The position numbers and the translations under genes are program-made. The notes beneath the pieces were generated by a model that made no database searches, was not told the DNA's origin, and worked only from the letters and a program-made list of their open reading frames with translations. From Rotaria sp. Silwood1 (lineage: Eukaryota; Rotifera; Eurotatoria; Philodinida; Philodinidae): a stretch of 64,000 nt of DNA. Location of the stretch: positions 2,484,961-2,548,960 of the forward strand of contig CAJNOP010000003.1 in NCBI GenBank assembly GCA_905250075.1. Reading direction: 5' to 3'. Of the stretch, positions 1 to 12,315 are shown one piece after another. Numbering within the stretch: position 1 is the first letter of the stretch; each line of letters starts with the position of its first letter.

Positions 1-122
1 CTATGGGCCTTTTTTTCACCACTAGCACCAGATTTACTGGAACTTAAACCACCTTTTGATTGTTTGCTAATAATCTTCTTTGAACCTTTGCTTGGTGATT
101 TGATTGTTGTTGGAGGAGCCAT
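1..122 (-). CDS. H2B: Histone H2B, N-terminal part (runs off the window)
   Basis: Core histone that pairs with H2A in the nucleosome. Only the first 40 codons and two bases lie here; the start codon is at 122-120 on the minus strand. The visible part is a basic, Ser/Lys-rich tail that starts MAPPTTIKSPSKGSKK and ends with EKKAHR. That is the usual lead into the KKRRKRK stretch before the H2B histone fold, which lies outside the window. The gene is divergent from H2A with 313 bases between the two start codons, and has a TATA-like box at 177-170. Calling it H2B rests on the tail composition and on the paired arrangement with H2A, because the diagnostic fold is missing here. No intron is seen in this part. 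Confidence 0.75.
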   Translation of the reverse strand, partial: MAPPTTIKSPSKGSKKIISKQSKGGLSSSKSGASGEKKAH

Positions 123-169
123 TCTTATCGTAGAATACAATGGAATGCTAATGGCAGCTAACGATTGCC

Positions 170-177
170 TTTATATA
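170..177 (-). promoter_or_regulatory. TATA-like box of H2B
   Basis: Read on the minus strand this is TATATAAA, about 48 bases before the H2B start codon. The position and match are good for a histone promoter. There is no direct evidence of use. Confidence 0.45.
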
Positions 178-365
178 GACACATGTGCATCAATTTCATT
201 GGTTACAGAACAAAAAAGAAAAAAGACATCGACATGGTTTCAACCATACTAGCGGTTAGTCAGAATGAATTTCATTGATTGTCTGTCAGTTAGTGCAATG
301 ACATGAATATGATTGGATGAAATCCACGAATCATATTAAGAAAAAGTTGCACGTTAGTAGGGCAT

Positions 366-373
366 TATATATA
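366..373 (+). promoter_or_regulatory. TATA-like box of H2A
   Basis: TATATATA lies about 63 bases before the H2A start codon at 436. Together with the box at 170-177 it suggests two back-to-back core promoters within the 313-base divergent spacer. Confidence 0.4.
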
Positions 374-435
374 GAGAAGAGAAACGAAACTTCCAAGTTA
401 ATATTCATTTTATATACGCAAAACAAAAGCAAAAC

Positions 436-1156
<721 letters not shown>

Positions 1157-1598
1157 AGAGGATAAACGACCTAGTCGAGAATGTAATCAAAGACTTTATG
1201 AAGTTTGTTTTAATAATAAACATATTTTTTCGTGTATTTTCTCTCATTTTTTTGGTTAATTGTGTCATTTGTTTTTCTGACTTGTAAATGAACTAAGAGA
1301 TACACTTCTATATACAAAGTTTTACATTGAAGAAAAAAAAAATTTGTTTTCAAAAGGCATTTCATTCAGTAATCAAGCATAGAAAAATAAAATTTATTGA
1401 GTGAAATAATGCTGTAAAGAAAAACAAAAAAATATACATATGCAAACGAAGAAAATGAATATAACAGCGTAACTAACTTATAGAATACGTTTCATGTATG
1501 TCTTAATCGTAATTATAGATATTTTGGCTTCTATTCTATTAAATAGAAATGTAGTAGCAGTACCAAGGAAAAAGGCATCATTGCATTAGGGCATAGAT
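1157..1598. other. Intergenic, 3' of H2A
   Basis: A+T-rich sequence. It holds the H2A poly(A) signal at 1215-1220 and no reading frame I can support. Confidence 0.5.
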
Positions 1599-2209
1599 CT
1601 GTCACTCCCTCGTATTTCACTTTCAATAGGTTAGAGAGATAAAACATGAAATTATGCACATTTTCGTGTATTTATTATTTCTTGGGTCAATGTAAAAAAA
1701 ACATTTTTGAAGATTAAATAGTCTTATGACTCTATTACTTTTGAATGTTAGAAATAATAAGTATGTTATCTATGAGCTTTTCTTTTTCAAACTAAAGATG
1801 AAAGCTAATATGATAGATCGATCTGGTTTTTCATGGTCTACAAAATGACGTGATGATTCTGCTTATCGATTGGTTTATTCATAGTCAGACAAATACGTGG
1901 GATATCGTACGTATTTGTCTGACCCTGCATAAACTAATCGATAAACATGTTTATTACGTCATTTTATCAAGAATAAAAAATAAAGATCGATCTATATTAT
2001 TAGCTTTCGTACTGAGTTTAGTAAAGAAAAAATTATGGCTACCATAGCTATTGTACAAAACATTCCAAAGTGATACATTTTCTAAGATTATCTATTTACC
2101 AAAATATTGTTTTCATATTCACTAAAAGCAAAAATTAAATACACAGAAATTTTCATAAAGAAAAACACTAAAAAGAATCAAATAAATTAGTGGACAACGG
2201 GAGAGACAG
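1599..2209. repeat. 611-base imperfect palindrome (old foldback or MITE-like element)
   Basis: The two halves are reverse complements around a centre at 1903/1904, with no spacer (GATATC at 1901-1906 sits on the centre). The innermost arms 1865-1898 and 1909-1942 match at 30 of 34 positions. Further out, AAAATGACGT at 1842-1851 pairs with 1956-1965, GAAAGCTAATA at 1800-1810 with 1998-2008, TTTGAATG near 1747 with 2061, GTGTATTTA at 1666-1674 with 2136-2144, and CTGTCACTCCC at 1599-1609 with GGGAGAGACAG at 2199-2209. The register stays within three bases over 300 bases, so the whole is one inverted duplication with diverged arms. I see no target-site duplication and no coding capacity; a 65-codon frame inside it is a by-product. 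It could be a foldback MITE, a hairpin-RNA locus or a local inverted duplication. Confidence 0.8.
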
Positions 2210-3779
2210 GAAATCGATAGAAGAAATCAAAGAGATGATCGATATAGATTGTACTTCCTAGGGCAAACAGCGCGAGTATACACTATGTTCACTGTGTCAT
2301 ACGAGAAAAAGCAGTATTTTATGTACGAATATTGTACAACAATACAAACTGATACAATGGTCACTTATGGTTATTTAATTGATGGATACTCCAATATCAT
2401 TATAAATCATCGGGTCAAGTGTGATTCAATGAGTAATTCAGTGCAGTGATATGGGGTATGAGATATAGGATAGAAGTTGTGAGGAACTATTTTTGAAAAG
2501 TATCTTACGCAACACGATCATCCGAAATCAACTCTATTTTAAAATATTATTTTAATGGGCCATATACATTATGTGCAATAATCTTAAATTATTGTGATTT
2601 TGTTATAAATAGAACAAATGACGGAGTTAAAATGAAATCTATACATCGGAAATTGATGACACTCGTTGTCTCAAATTAATTTTTACAATGAATGATGAAA
2701 ATATCATCTTAAGGATATTCACAAAATTGACTGAATAATTCTATACTGAGATTCTGCCATCATAAGTTGTACCCGATATATTCAACTTCTATTATAAAAT
2801 TACTATTATATCATTTCATAGATATTAATAGTAGTTTCACAATTTTTTTTTCATATAGACAATGAACCAATATTTTCGATTTGATATTAGTAAATTTTTC
2901 TGATGTTAAAATATCAACATGGACATCTTATATTAATTCTTTTATTGAAATAAGTAGAATAAAACGCAAGCTATAATAAAGGTAAGCATTCTTCCGACAC
3001 ATCATTGTTTGAGTAAATAATTTATTGTTCCACCCAAGTACATTTACATTGCGTTGTAGTTCTTGTGAAATTTTTTTTGTTACAATATTCAATTCATCAT
3101 AATTGGAAGTGTGGTTGAAGACAAGTGGGTAGAACGATAGAATAAAGATGGATCTGCTCACATGCACAACTTCTCAAGGCTAAAGAAATAAATCTATGCC
3201 GTGAACACGTACTTATATTGCTATTCATTTTTCTTTCTCATTTTATTTCATTTTGTCATAAAATATTGTACGTATCAAGGTTGATTTTCTCACCACTCCA
3301 AGATTCTCATTTACTTTTCTGCAAGCATTGAGCTTTAACTTGTTGTTTGATTTGAAATATAGACTTTTATTTCATATGACGATTAAATGATTTACCAAAG
3401 TTTAAGAAAATGAATAGTACCATAGCAAGCAGTAATATTGCTATCAAAGTTTCTATCGATTAACTATAGACAAAAAACTAAAAGAAAGTCATTTGTAGTA
3501 TGTGATGCAGTAGATGAATGAATGAAACTGAAGTCCTAGTATGTTGTGTGGCTGCAAGGTCTTCATAACATATTGATCAATAAGATATTTTGATAGTTGA
3601 TCGTAAAGACTCTGTTATGTCTGATTGAAAAGTAAAGATCCTTCTATGTAACTAAATATATTTATCCTTGAGAAATGTTTTCATAGACAAATTGATTTGA
3701 TTATAAGTAGAACGATTACATTATGAGTCTTTATTAGATTAGTTAAAAAACCAATATGTTCCTCTATTATTCTGTTATT
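2210..3779. other. Intergenic
   Basis: A+T-rich sequence in which I see no gene, tRNA or clear repeat. Short open frames at 2249-2449 and 2928-3167 have no recognisable features. Confidence 0.5.
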
Positions 3780-4676
3780 TTAAAAGTACATATTTAGTAT
3801 CGGTAAAATAAAATAAAAAAACGAACGATAATAATAATAATAATAATAATAGATATTTATTGCTTTACTTTTTTGACATGTCTCTAAATCTTCATCACAT
3901 CCATCAATAGCACACATGCATACTGTTTCATCTTGTTGACATTGTGTAAAATAAATACTTTTTGATGTCCATGTAAATGACTTACATAAATTTGTTTTAT
4001 ATTTTATTAAATAAGCTGAATAAATTGATGGTGGTAAAGTTTGTCGTGTTATATAATTTGTTCGATCAACACTAATCGCACACAAAACACCATGATCAAA
4101 TAAAAAATTTTTACATTCATTATCATTAGATGAACAAAGTTGTGTTAAAGTAGAATATGGTGACTGTCTATAATCTTCATATGGTCGAAAACATTTAACT
4201 CGATCTGTTAATTGGGCAATTGTATTACTAAATATTGGTGATTGCCGATTCCAATAAGGACTACCACGTTGAACACATTCTGTATAATTATAATTGCATG
4301 CATTTGTAACACACATACAAGCTCGATAAGAACCTCGTAGTTTAGAATACGGCGAAGCAACACAAAAATCATCGTAACCATTTAATACACCACGTGGAAA
4401 ATTTTGACATTCACGAACAAGATTTTCATGATAAGCTTCAACTTCATGAGCATGTAAACATTGATAAGTTATACCTAATGGTCCAGAACCAGTCAATGAA
4501 AGTGATGTTCTAATTTCATAATTGCGTGCAACAACAAGACATGCTTCACAATTAAATAATAATGCAGATGATGATCCATTCCAACATGTTATATTTCGAG
4601 TAGAAATACGATTTTCTGTTGAATGAAGTAGAGCTGATGATGTTCTTAAGTATATTATGATGAAGAAGAGAAACAT
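3780..4676 (-). CDS. Secreted or GPI-anchored protein with two Ly6/uPAR-like domains
   Basis: Single exon, 298 residues. The N-terminus (MFLFFIIIYLRTSSALL) is a signal peptide. Two Cys-rich units follow, roughly residues 30-130 and 160-265. Each ends in the CxC-4-CN/D pattern typical of three-finger Ly6/uPAR proteins: CMCVTNACN in the first, CMCAIDGCDED in the second. Several N-x-S/T glycosylation sites are present. The C-terminus is hydrophobic (FFYFILPIL), which suits a GPI-attachment signal or a short membrane anchor. Just before it is a run of eight tyrosines encoded by a (TAT)n microsatellite at about 3833-3851. Lophotrochozoan genomes hold many such proteins of unknown ligand. No specific function is claimed; the family call is from cysteine spacing. 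Confidence 0.7.
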   Translation of the reverse strand: MFLFFIIIYLRTSSALLHSTENRISTRNITCWNGSSSALLFNCEACLVVARNYEIRTSLSLTGSGPLGITYQCLHAHEVEAYHENLVRECQNFPRGVLNGYDDFCVASPYSKLRGSYRACMCVTNACNYNYTECVQRGSPYWNRQSPIFSNTIAQLTDRVKCFRPYEDYRQSPYSTLTQLCSSNDNECKNFLFDHGVLCAISVDRTNYITRQTLPPSIYSAYLIKYKTNLCKSFTWTSKSIYFTQCQQDETVCMCAIDGCDEDLETCQKSKAINIYYYYYYYYRSFFYFILPILNMYF

Positions 4677-5514
4677 TGTATTAAAGAATAAATGACAATA
4701 TAAGTCTTATAACGACTAGGGTCTTAAATGAATGTTGTCTGTCAATACTAAGAAGGCGAAGGAGATAGCACAATAACTCATCAGTCAATATGTACTTATA
4801 TCATGTCGTCTAGATAATTGAAATTTGGATAAATTCGTCTTGTTGCTCTGCGAGACAAACAAAAGAATATGTGAAGCAGAGGCATAATCGGACAAAACTT
4901 TAATAACCAGTCGATCTGCTTGTTCTGAATGGCCCAGAACTCGTACCATTACTGGTTCTATCTGTAGATAGTGTTATTAGATATAGTCAACGTTCATTAT
5001 AATTTCATTATTTAATCTATACTAGATAAGATAGATCGAACGGTCGCCAATCTACGAATTATCAACTGATCTGAATTCTGTACCGGTATCGACTCTATCT
5101 CTATTGCAAGAATTTTCATAAGGAAAATGTTCTTTGAAAAACTATACTATGTACTCTTGAACATTTTTCTTTCTAATAAACTACGGTAACAGTGATTGCG
5201 TCTCAATGCTTAAACTCACTTGTCTTTTTAATATTATGAAATTTTTGTATTAGTTGGTCTTTCTATTAATTTTTCATTATTTTTATGAAACTAAGTTTTA
5301 TTTTAATTCTAATTTATACTTCTATATCTTAATAGCGCCATCCAATCATTGTTCAAGGAGGAATTGCCTTGGATTTTGCGTGGCTTCATGTCCGCCTTTT
5401 TTTTACATGTGTACACGCGACAAAAAGTGACTTTTTCTTTCTTTTTTTCTCTTCGCACGAACGATCAAAATTTCAGTCATCATCTTGCCAAACTAAGAAG
5501 CAGAAAGAGTAGTC
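4677..5514. other. Divergent intergenic region
   Basis: Spacer of 838 bases between the start codons of the Ly6-like gene (minus) and the CCDC83-like gene (plus). It should hold both promoters. No clear TATA pair or repeat was recognised. Confidence 0.45.
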
Positions 5515-7415
5515 ATGGCTGAGAAGAAAAAGAAGAAAGGGGGTGGTAAAAAGAAGAAGACAGGTGAAAATGTCTATGAAGCTTTACTTGAATACAAGTT
5601 TGTCTAATTCATCAATAAAATATTTTTTCAATTTAAAATAATTTTTATTTCTAATAAAGAATTTCTATAATTGACAAAGAACTTGAAGAATGGCGTTTTC
5701 GAGTACATAAACTCGAAGAAGAAAATGAAGCATTAAAAGGACGAGATGCACATCTACGTGAAGAATGTGAAACAACAATGAAAAATCTTGTCAGTGATGC
5801 TTTGCAATTTGATAAAGAAAATATTAATTATCCTAAAATTGGTAAAGAAGATGTAAGTATGATCAGATACCGTGCGAAGGATCAAATATTAGGGGGGTGT
5901 ATAGCGGATTGGGAGGAGGGATGTAAGGGAGTATTTTCAGAAGAATCTTGCAGAAAAATCATAAAATATAGACAAAATCTGCTCTTGTGGCCGGAGAAAA
6001 CTGAAATTTTTTGATTTTTTTTGAGGGTGTACACACTCCTACACCTCCCGCTCGCGCAAGGCCTGAGTATGATATTATTATTTGTTTGATAATTTTCTCT
6101 TGATTTTTAGGTTAACGCAGCTCTACATGAAAAAATGGATGCAGCTGCACAAGAAGAAGCTGAACTAAGAGGTGAAAAAAACTAATCTAAAATATTAATT
6201 TATGTTTCTTTCTTTTGTTTTTTATTCAATAGATATTCATGATCAAATGTTTCATGTTGAAGTTGAAATATTCAAAACACGAAGTAAAATAAAACAATGG
6301 ATGAAATATCGTGATGTAACACGACTTGAAGAACAACGTGCTATTCAATCACTTGAACGTGAACTTGCTTATATGATAGATAATTATGTTGTTCTGTCAA
6401 GTATTCATTCTTTATTACCTTTATTTATGTGTGAATATCATTAAAAACATATTATTATTTTATTTAGAATATTTGGAAAAGAACACCAAAGAAGAACGAT
6501 TAGCATTAACACAAATGGCACAAGATAAAATTGAACAAAAAACTCGAGCAGCTACTGAACGTGTTGCAATGGGTCTTGATCGATTCACAAGAAAAATGTT
6601 AAGTGAAAATCAATATATGAATCATGAGGTAGTCTTGTTCAATATTATTTATTAATCATTATAATTTTTTATTTTTCCAATATTGAAGCTTTCTATGCGA
6701 GAACAAGAACTTATTGAACTTGAGGAACATATTCGTGCATTAGAACAAACAAATCTTGCTATCAATGAAAAACTTAATACTGCTCATATTAGTGATACAA
6801 CAACTTTTACGTATATATTTCAAAATTGATTTTTCAAAAAAACAAACAAAAGATTCTACTAATATATTTTTTTCTATTTAAATAGAAATACATTCCTTAC
6901 GGAAATATTCCAAGATGATATGACAACAAATATTGCAAATAATTCTTTACTTGCTGTTGATTTGGGACAATTAACAATACGTAGTGATGTCAGTGAAAAA
7001 ACATTCGAACAATTACTTAGTAAGTTAATCGAATGTAAATTTAAATTTACTATTATTTATTTTACTATATTAAAAAAACAATAGATGAATTAGATCAGAA
7101 TACACCGCGTTTGCCGACAATTGAAGATGAAGATGTAAGTAGACTATTAAGAATGTTCTCTATGGATCACTATAGAATATGAAAAAAATAGAATTTCTAT
7201 AATTTTTTATAGAACATAGTTCTCGATGATTTCCATTCATAAATCTCTTCTTTCAGACTATTGCTTCGCCGATAACTAATCTACATATTGAAGGCACTCA
7301 TATGCAAGTTCGACCACCTCCAATACTCAATGAAGAAGAAGAAAAATGTTTAGATTTTAAAGGACCTACATGGATTGATACAGCTCGACTTAAACAAGCA
7401 CTTCGTAAAACATAA
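5515..7415 (+). CDS. CCDC83: Coiled-coil protein, CCDC83-like
   Basis: Nine exons: 5515-5597, 5660-5852, 6111-6171, 6233-6400, 6468-6628, 6689-6810, 6886-7019, 7085-7134, 7257-7415. They give 376 residues (human CCDC83 is about 413). After a basic Lys-rich start comes EALLEYK, then a nearly continuous coiled coil to about residue 260, with segments that line up with CCDC83 as I remember it: EALL(D/E)Y near the start, a KEDV segment, and a late EELEEHIRALEQTN-type heptad region. The tail contains KGPTWIDTARLKQALRK-like sequence (starts FKGPTWIDTAR). CCDC83 is little studied; expression in testis and ciliated cells is reported. Here the second intron carries a hAT-like MITE at its donor. The stop codon overlaps an AATAAA (7415-7420), and the gene ends 115 bases from the convergent NCKAP5-like stop. 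Confidence 0.7.
5864..6065. mobile_element. hAT-like MITE, 202 bases, inside a CCDC83 intron
   Basis: The element is flanked by an exact 8-base direct repeat AGTATGAT at 5856-5863 and 6066-6073, the target-site length of hAT transposons. Its ends begin CAG on both strands: CAGATACCGTGCGAAGG at the left and, read inward on the minus strand, CAGGCCTTGCGCGAGCGGGAG at the right, an imperfect terminal inverted repeat. It is more G+C-rich than its surroundings and has no transposase. Without it and one repeat copy the intron would be about 48 bases, a normal size here. The family call is from repeat length and the CAG ends. Confidence 0.75.
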
Positions 7416-7530
7416 ATAAAAGTGACAAGTATATGTTTCTATTTTTTTATATTAAAAGAAAAAGAAGAATTTTTGTATACACTCAAAGAAAAAAGCAAAA
7501 AAAAACCAGAAACGAAAGGAAAAAAAAATG

Positions 7531-10500
7531 TTATAAAACAGACGAAGCTATGGGTGGTGTTGTATGTCTAGAATTTGTACCATATGATGTTGCGAATGAA
7601 CTACTATTTGTTAATGCACATAATTGATAAAAATCTGGATTATGTGATGGAACAACTATATCAGGTGAAGGTGATAATAATGGTTGTTCACTATTTGGTG
7701 ATGTATATATAGTTGCTTGATCAATATCATCACCTTGTAATAACCATGGATATTCATATATTTGTTGTAATAATGTTTGACGTTCCAGTGCCAATTGTTG
7801 ATCATATTCTTCATTATCTGATTCAAATAGATTTGTTTCATCTTCTTCATTATCATCAAGCGTCATTCGTATCTTAAGAAAAAAAGAAACGGAAAATTCA
7901 ACAAAAATTTGAATTTTATTTTTGTTGTTTTCTATTTATTACCATTCGTTCAATATGAGATAATTTCGATTGAGGTTGATTTGATGTTATTAATGATTGT
8001 TGTTGTCGTTCATTAGCAAATCGTCGTTGTTCAGCACAATCATGTGACCAAACATGTAATTCACTTTCTGAACCATATGTATTCATTAAATTAAGTTCAA
8101 CTGAATGTTCATTTATTGTATTTGAATGATACACATGAAATTGTATTTCATTTTCTCCAATACAACATAATTTTTGTCGTAAATCTGAGTCTGATAAAAC
8201 ACGACGAAGAAATATTAAACGATTTAATAAACCAGGAAACATAAGACGTTTTTGTGGTTGTTTTTTTATTTGAATATGACTTTTTATTGATGTATTATAT
8301 GATGATGATTGTTGATCACAATTATCATCTTGATCAATAAAATTATCTTCAATATATTCTGATATATTAAATAATTGATTTAAATCCGAACATGTTGAAT
8401 CTGTTGAATCAGCTAAATCATCTGTTATTATTGGTAATGTATCATTTAGTACAAGTTTGTCAAATGTTTCAGAATGAGAAAATGTTGTTGAAGATGATGA
8501 AGATGATGAAGATGACGATGTTATAGTTTGATCTTTTGGTTGAGGACTATCAGCACCATCAAGACTATCAAGTGAAATATCTTTATCGGCAAGTGGTGAA
8601 GGTAAGGATGATGATAATGTTGTTGATGCAAGAGGAATGATTACACCATTTGAACAACGATTTCGTACAAATGGACAAATAAAAGATGAAGTATCAGATA
8701 ATTCTCGAGTAAATTCTTCGAGTTTATCCATATCAACTAAAATATAAAACAAAAATTCTTTTTAATGATAGATTATACAATTTACGAATTCTTTAATAAA
8801 GATACTTGAAAAAATTTTGTACACCTACCTTCATTCACCGGTTTTCTTGTACATCGTTTATTTGATGTATCAAGCCAATTTTTTACAAGTCCTGTATTTC
8901 GTCTTCGTTCTTCAATTATATTTTTCTTTAGATTATTATTTAATCGTATATCATCTTTAACATCAGATGATGACCATGTTGAATATCCTTCATCTTGTAT
9001 AGTTGTTAATAATTTATTTCTTTGTTGATTTTCTTCAATACTTGATTCACTTGATGTTGAATTCATTTGTTCAATAGAACAAATAGATTTTTCTTCAATA
9101 GGTTTAACTATTTTTTTTGATGATATAACTGTTTCTATTGTGGATTTTTTTACAATTGGTGGTGTTGTTCTTGTATGTTTATTTAATGATGGTTGAATAG
9201 AAGTATTCTTATTATTCTTATTATTCTTATTATTATTGACTGTTGTTATAGAACGAGATCGAGATTTAGATGATGAATCTTGTACAGCTGACGGTTTTGA
9301 TGTCGTTACTGGATGAATTGTCTTTTTTGTCGTTGTATTATTAACTGATGTAACAGTTCGAGTTGATGTTATAGTTGAATCTTTTTTAGTCATTGTTGTA
9401 ACAGGTGTTGAAATATTCGATTTTTTTACTGATGTCACCTGTTTTGTTGAGGATGTTATTGTTCTAACTGGTAATTTCGAAGCTTTATTTACAGATAATG
9501 AACGACTAGTATTTTTATTATTATTTGATAGTGGAGTTTTCGAATTTGAAGAATTATTAACATTTGTATTACGATTAATTGAACAACGAGAAGGAAGTCG
9601 TGAAGGACGAACGACAGTTGATGCTGTAGCTGTAATTGTTCGTGTTACAGGACAACGTTGAACATTAGGATTTATATTACGTTCATTATTCGTCATTATT
9701 TTTACATCAGATGTAGTAGAAGATGATTGTTCTTGTGGTATTTTCGAAACTACAAATGTTTCTGAACGTTGAAGAATTGTTGTTTCTTCTTGTTGTTGTT
9801 GTTGTTGTTGTTCGTTTTCTTCTTTCTGTTTTGGTTGTGATTCTATAGAAGAATAAAAATATTTATGATACAATTTTTTCTGTCTTAAAATATTACCTAT
9901 CAATTCATTTGAAATTGGAAGTATTGGCGATTGAATTTTTCTGTTTTTATTGTATAATGACTAGAAAATAAATTATATATAAATATTTTTTTTACGATAT
10001 TCTTTTAAAAAGAAATCATATAATTCTTCCTGTTTCCGTTTAAGATGAATTTGACCCGAAGCTATAAAGAGTATCTATTAAAATAGTATTTGTTCTTAAT
10101 AATGAGATTACATCATAGATGGTGTCAAAAAAAGAAGACGAAGAAAAACGGACGGATGTCATTTATGTTAATAAAACAAGTATTGAATAAATTTTTATAA
10201 AAAAAAAAAAAAAAAAAAAATTGTTTTGAAAATCATGTCTACGATTAACTTACTAAATCAAGTGTCCAACTACCCGATGTTGAAAATGAACAATGAGTTG
10301 TTGCTGATGAACACGATGATGATGACGACGACGATAACGATGAACGATTTTGATATAAATGTCGAATAAATTCAGCAGTAGTTTCAGGTGATGTTGACAA
10401 TAATTGATAATTAGAGATAAGTTCATATGATTGTTTTAAATTTTCCCAAGATAAACTTCTCAAACGTTTTGGTCGATGTCCAATCTAATAACAAAATGAT

Positions 10501-12315
10501 TTTGAAAAACAAATTTTGAAGTTTTCTCTCTAATTTAATCATTACTTGATTTGAATGTTTATCTTCTATTGCATTCGTTGTTAATGTTGATAGTCGTTCA
10601 ATAACATGATATATTGATGCACATTCTTTACGAATATTCTAAATAAAAAAATTCTTCGCAATCAATAGATAAGATCATCTAATAATAGTTGCTCTTTTTT
10701 TTTCATTTTTCAACTTTCATACATACATATATATATATAGATATATATGCATAATTTTTTTTGTGAGATGAATGAGAGTTGCGTCATTAATGTATATGTT
10801 CGCTCGTCTCTCCTCACTTTAATATAATATTAGATGCGTGTGTCACTCCCGTATGTATGATTTGAGCTGTAGCTACTATATAGAGTCCATCATCATCAAG
10901 AACGAAGGTCAGTAAACGAGGTGAACCGACAATAAAAAAAAAGAGGTATAAAAAGAAAAGCGAAGAAAAAAGAGAAATCCCACGAAGGAAAAGTAACATT
11001 GAATTTGACCATCAGCTGTGTATGTGCTGTGCCTGATTATTTATTCAAAGAAAAATGCAATGACCTATCTGTATATAGACGGTAATCTGAGTCGGGTGTT
11101 GACCCTTTGACATAGTATAAGTTTATGGATGGAAATTGTCTGACAAGAAAAGATAGACAGCCAGACATTTTGAGTGGAATGATCATTGAACCGTCTCGTA
11201 CAACACCATCTGGAAGTACGTCTTCATTGTCTTTTAAGTTGTGTTAATGAAATTTGGCACCACCTTAATTCTCTTTTTTCTTTCAATTTATTCTATCATC
11301 TCTTAAAACCGTCAATATTGAACTACCTCTTATAGATTCATGAAATGCAAGGAAGCGTAAAGACAGTTTACTTACAATAAAACTTTTTGATGATGTCGTC
11401 GGTCGACTAACCATTTTCATATAAGAAATGAAAATGTTCAAATGAAGAAGAAGCAATGTCCGGTGATTTCTTCTTTTACTCTGTCACATCTGCTTTCGCT
11501 GTTCATCTGTTCTCTCAACAGAAATAGTAACTACTATCCATGATTGCTGACCTCACATCACTCATCATCAACAACAAGAAGAAAGAAAAGAGAAGAAAAC
11601 GAAAGAAATAATTGGTTTCGGGACATATGCTGCCATAGTCTACTTTTTTCAGCTATTGTCAAGATAGGAAATGACCAAAAGGCGGATTATGAAATCAAAG
11701 TCTTCTACTGTAATTAGCCGCAGATTTTCTCTTTTATTTTTCCGTAAATAAAGAATGCTTTGATAAGATTTATGTTGACCTTTTCTAGGGATAAATGAAA
11801 AAGAAAGAGAATTATGCAAATCTTAATCGTCATCATTCTTTATTGTTTTTTTCGCTTACTTCTTGTAAAACTGCTGTTCTTAAAACCATTGTTGTTAATT
11901 GATCTAAAAATCGCTCATATTCTTGTCGTTGACATTGATTTTCGGCAAATAGTCGTCCATTTTCTTGTTCAAGTTGACGTATATGTTCTTCAAGGAAATG
12001 TGTTTGTTGAGTGTCTACACTTGTTGTACACTATTATTCATAAATCAATAGAAAAAAAATTTGATAAGAAACACAGGAGAGCATATAAAATATATATATA
12101 TATTTTATTATATTTTATTTACCAAAGCCTCAAGTTGATCGATACGTTTGTGTAATTCGACATTTTCACTTTTGAGAACTGACACACGTTCGTCAAACTC
12201 ACGAATCTTCGTCTAGTAAATATAAATAACTTTGAAGACAAAAAAGAAATTTGAATTTTACTTCATATAACGAAGGATCGTGAAGTTTGTTCTTCCATTT
12301 GAGTAAAATACTCAT
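7531..12315 (-). CDS. NCKAP5: NCKAP5-like microtubule/centrosome-associated protein
   Basis: Nine exons on the minus strand: 12315-12262, 12212-12123, 12030-11860, 10638-10546, 10484-10254, 9960-9897, 9842-8829, 8736-7943, 7872-7531. They splice in frame to 950 residues. Residues 1-136 are a coiled coil. Within it the stretch around QLEQENGRLFAENQ, QRQEYERFLDQL and RKECASIYHVIERL follows the conserved NCKAP5/NCKAP5L block (LEAEN.ALALENENQREQYERCLDE...REEC) in order and spacing. The rest is low-complexity: Ser-rich about 137-213, poly-Gln near 245, long Ser/Thr/Lys-rich disorder, then an acidic C-terminus. Vertebrate family members bind microtubule plus ends and centrosomes. The start at 12315 is the first ATG after an in-frame stop, but vertebrate proteins have more sequence upstream, so a further 5' exon is possible. 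Intron 5 holds a 22-base A tract. Confidence 0.65.
10199..10220. repeat. A22 tract in an intron of the NCKAP5-like gene
   Basis: A pure run of 22 A inside the 293-base intron between 10254 and 9960. It could be a slippage tract or the tail of an old retroposed copy. I found no flanking duplication or SINE/LINE body. Confidence 0.7.

Noticed and set aside
1850-2047. 65-codon plus-strand reading frame
   Set aside because: It lies across the centre of the 611-base palindrome and is a by-product of the inverted repeat.
10814-10999. Hydrophobic minus-strand frame upstream of an NCKAP5-like exon
   Set aside because: Phe/Leu run from simple sequence, no start context or splice continuity with the gene.
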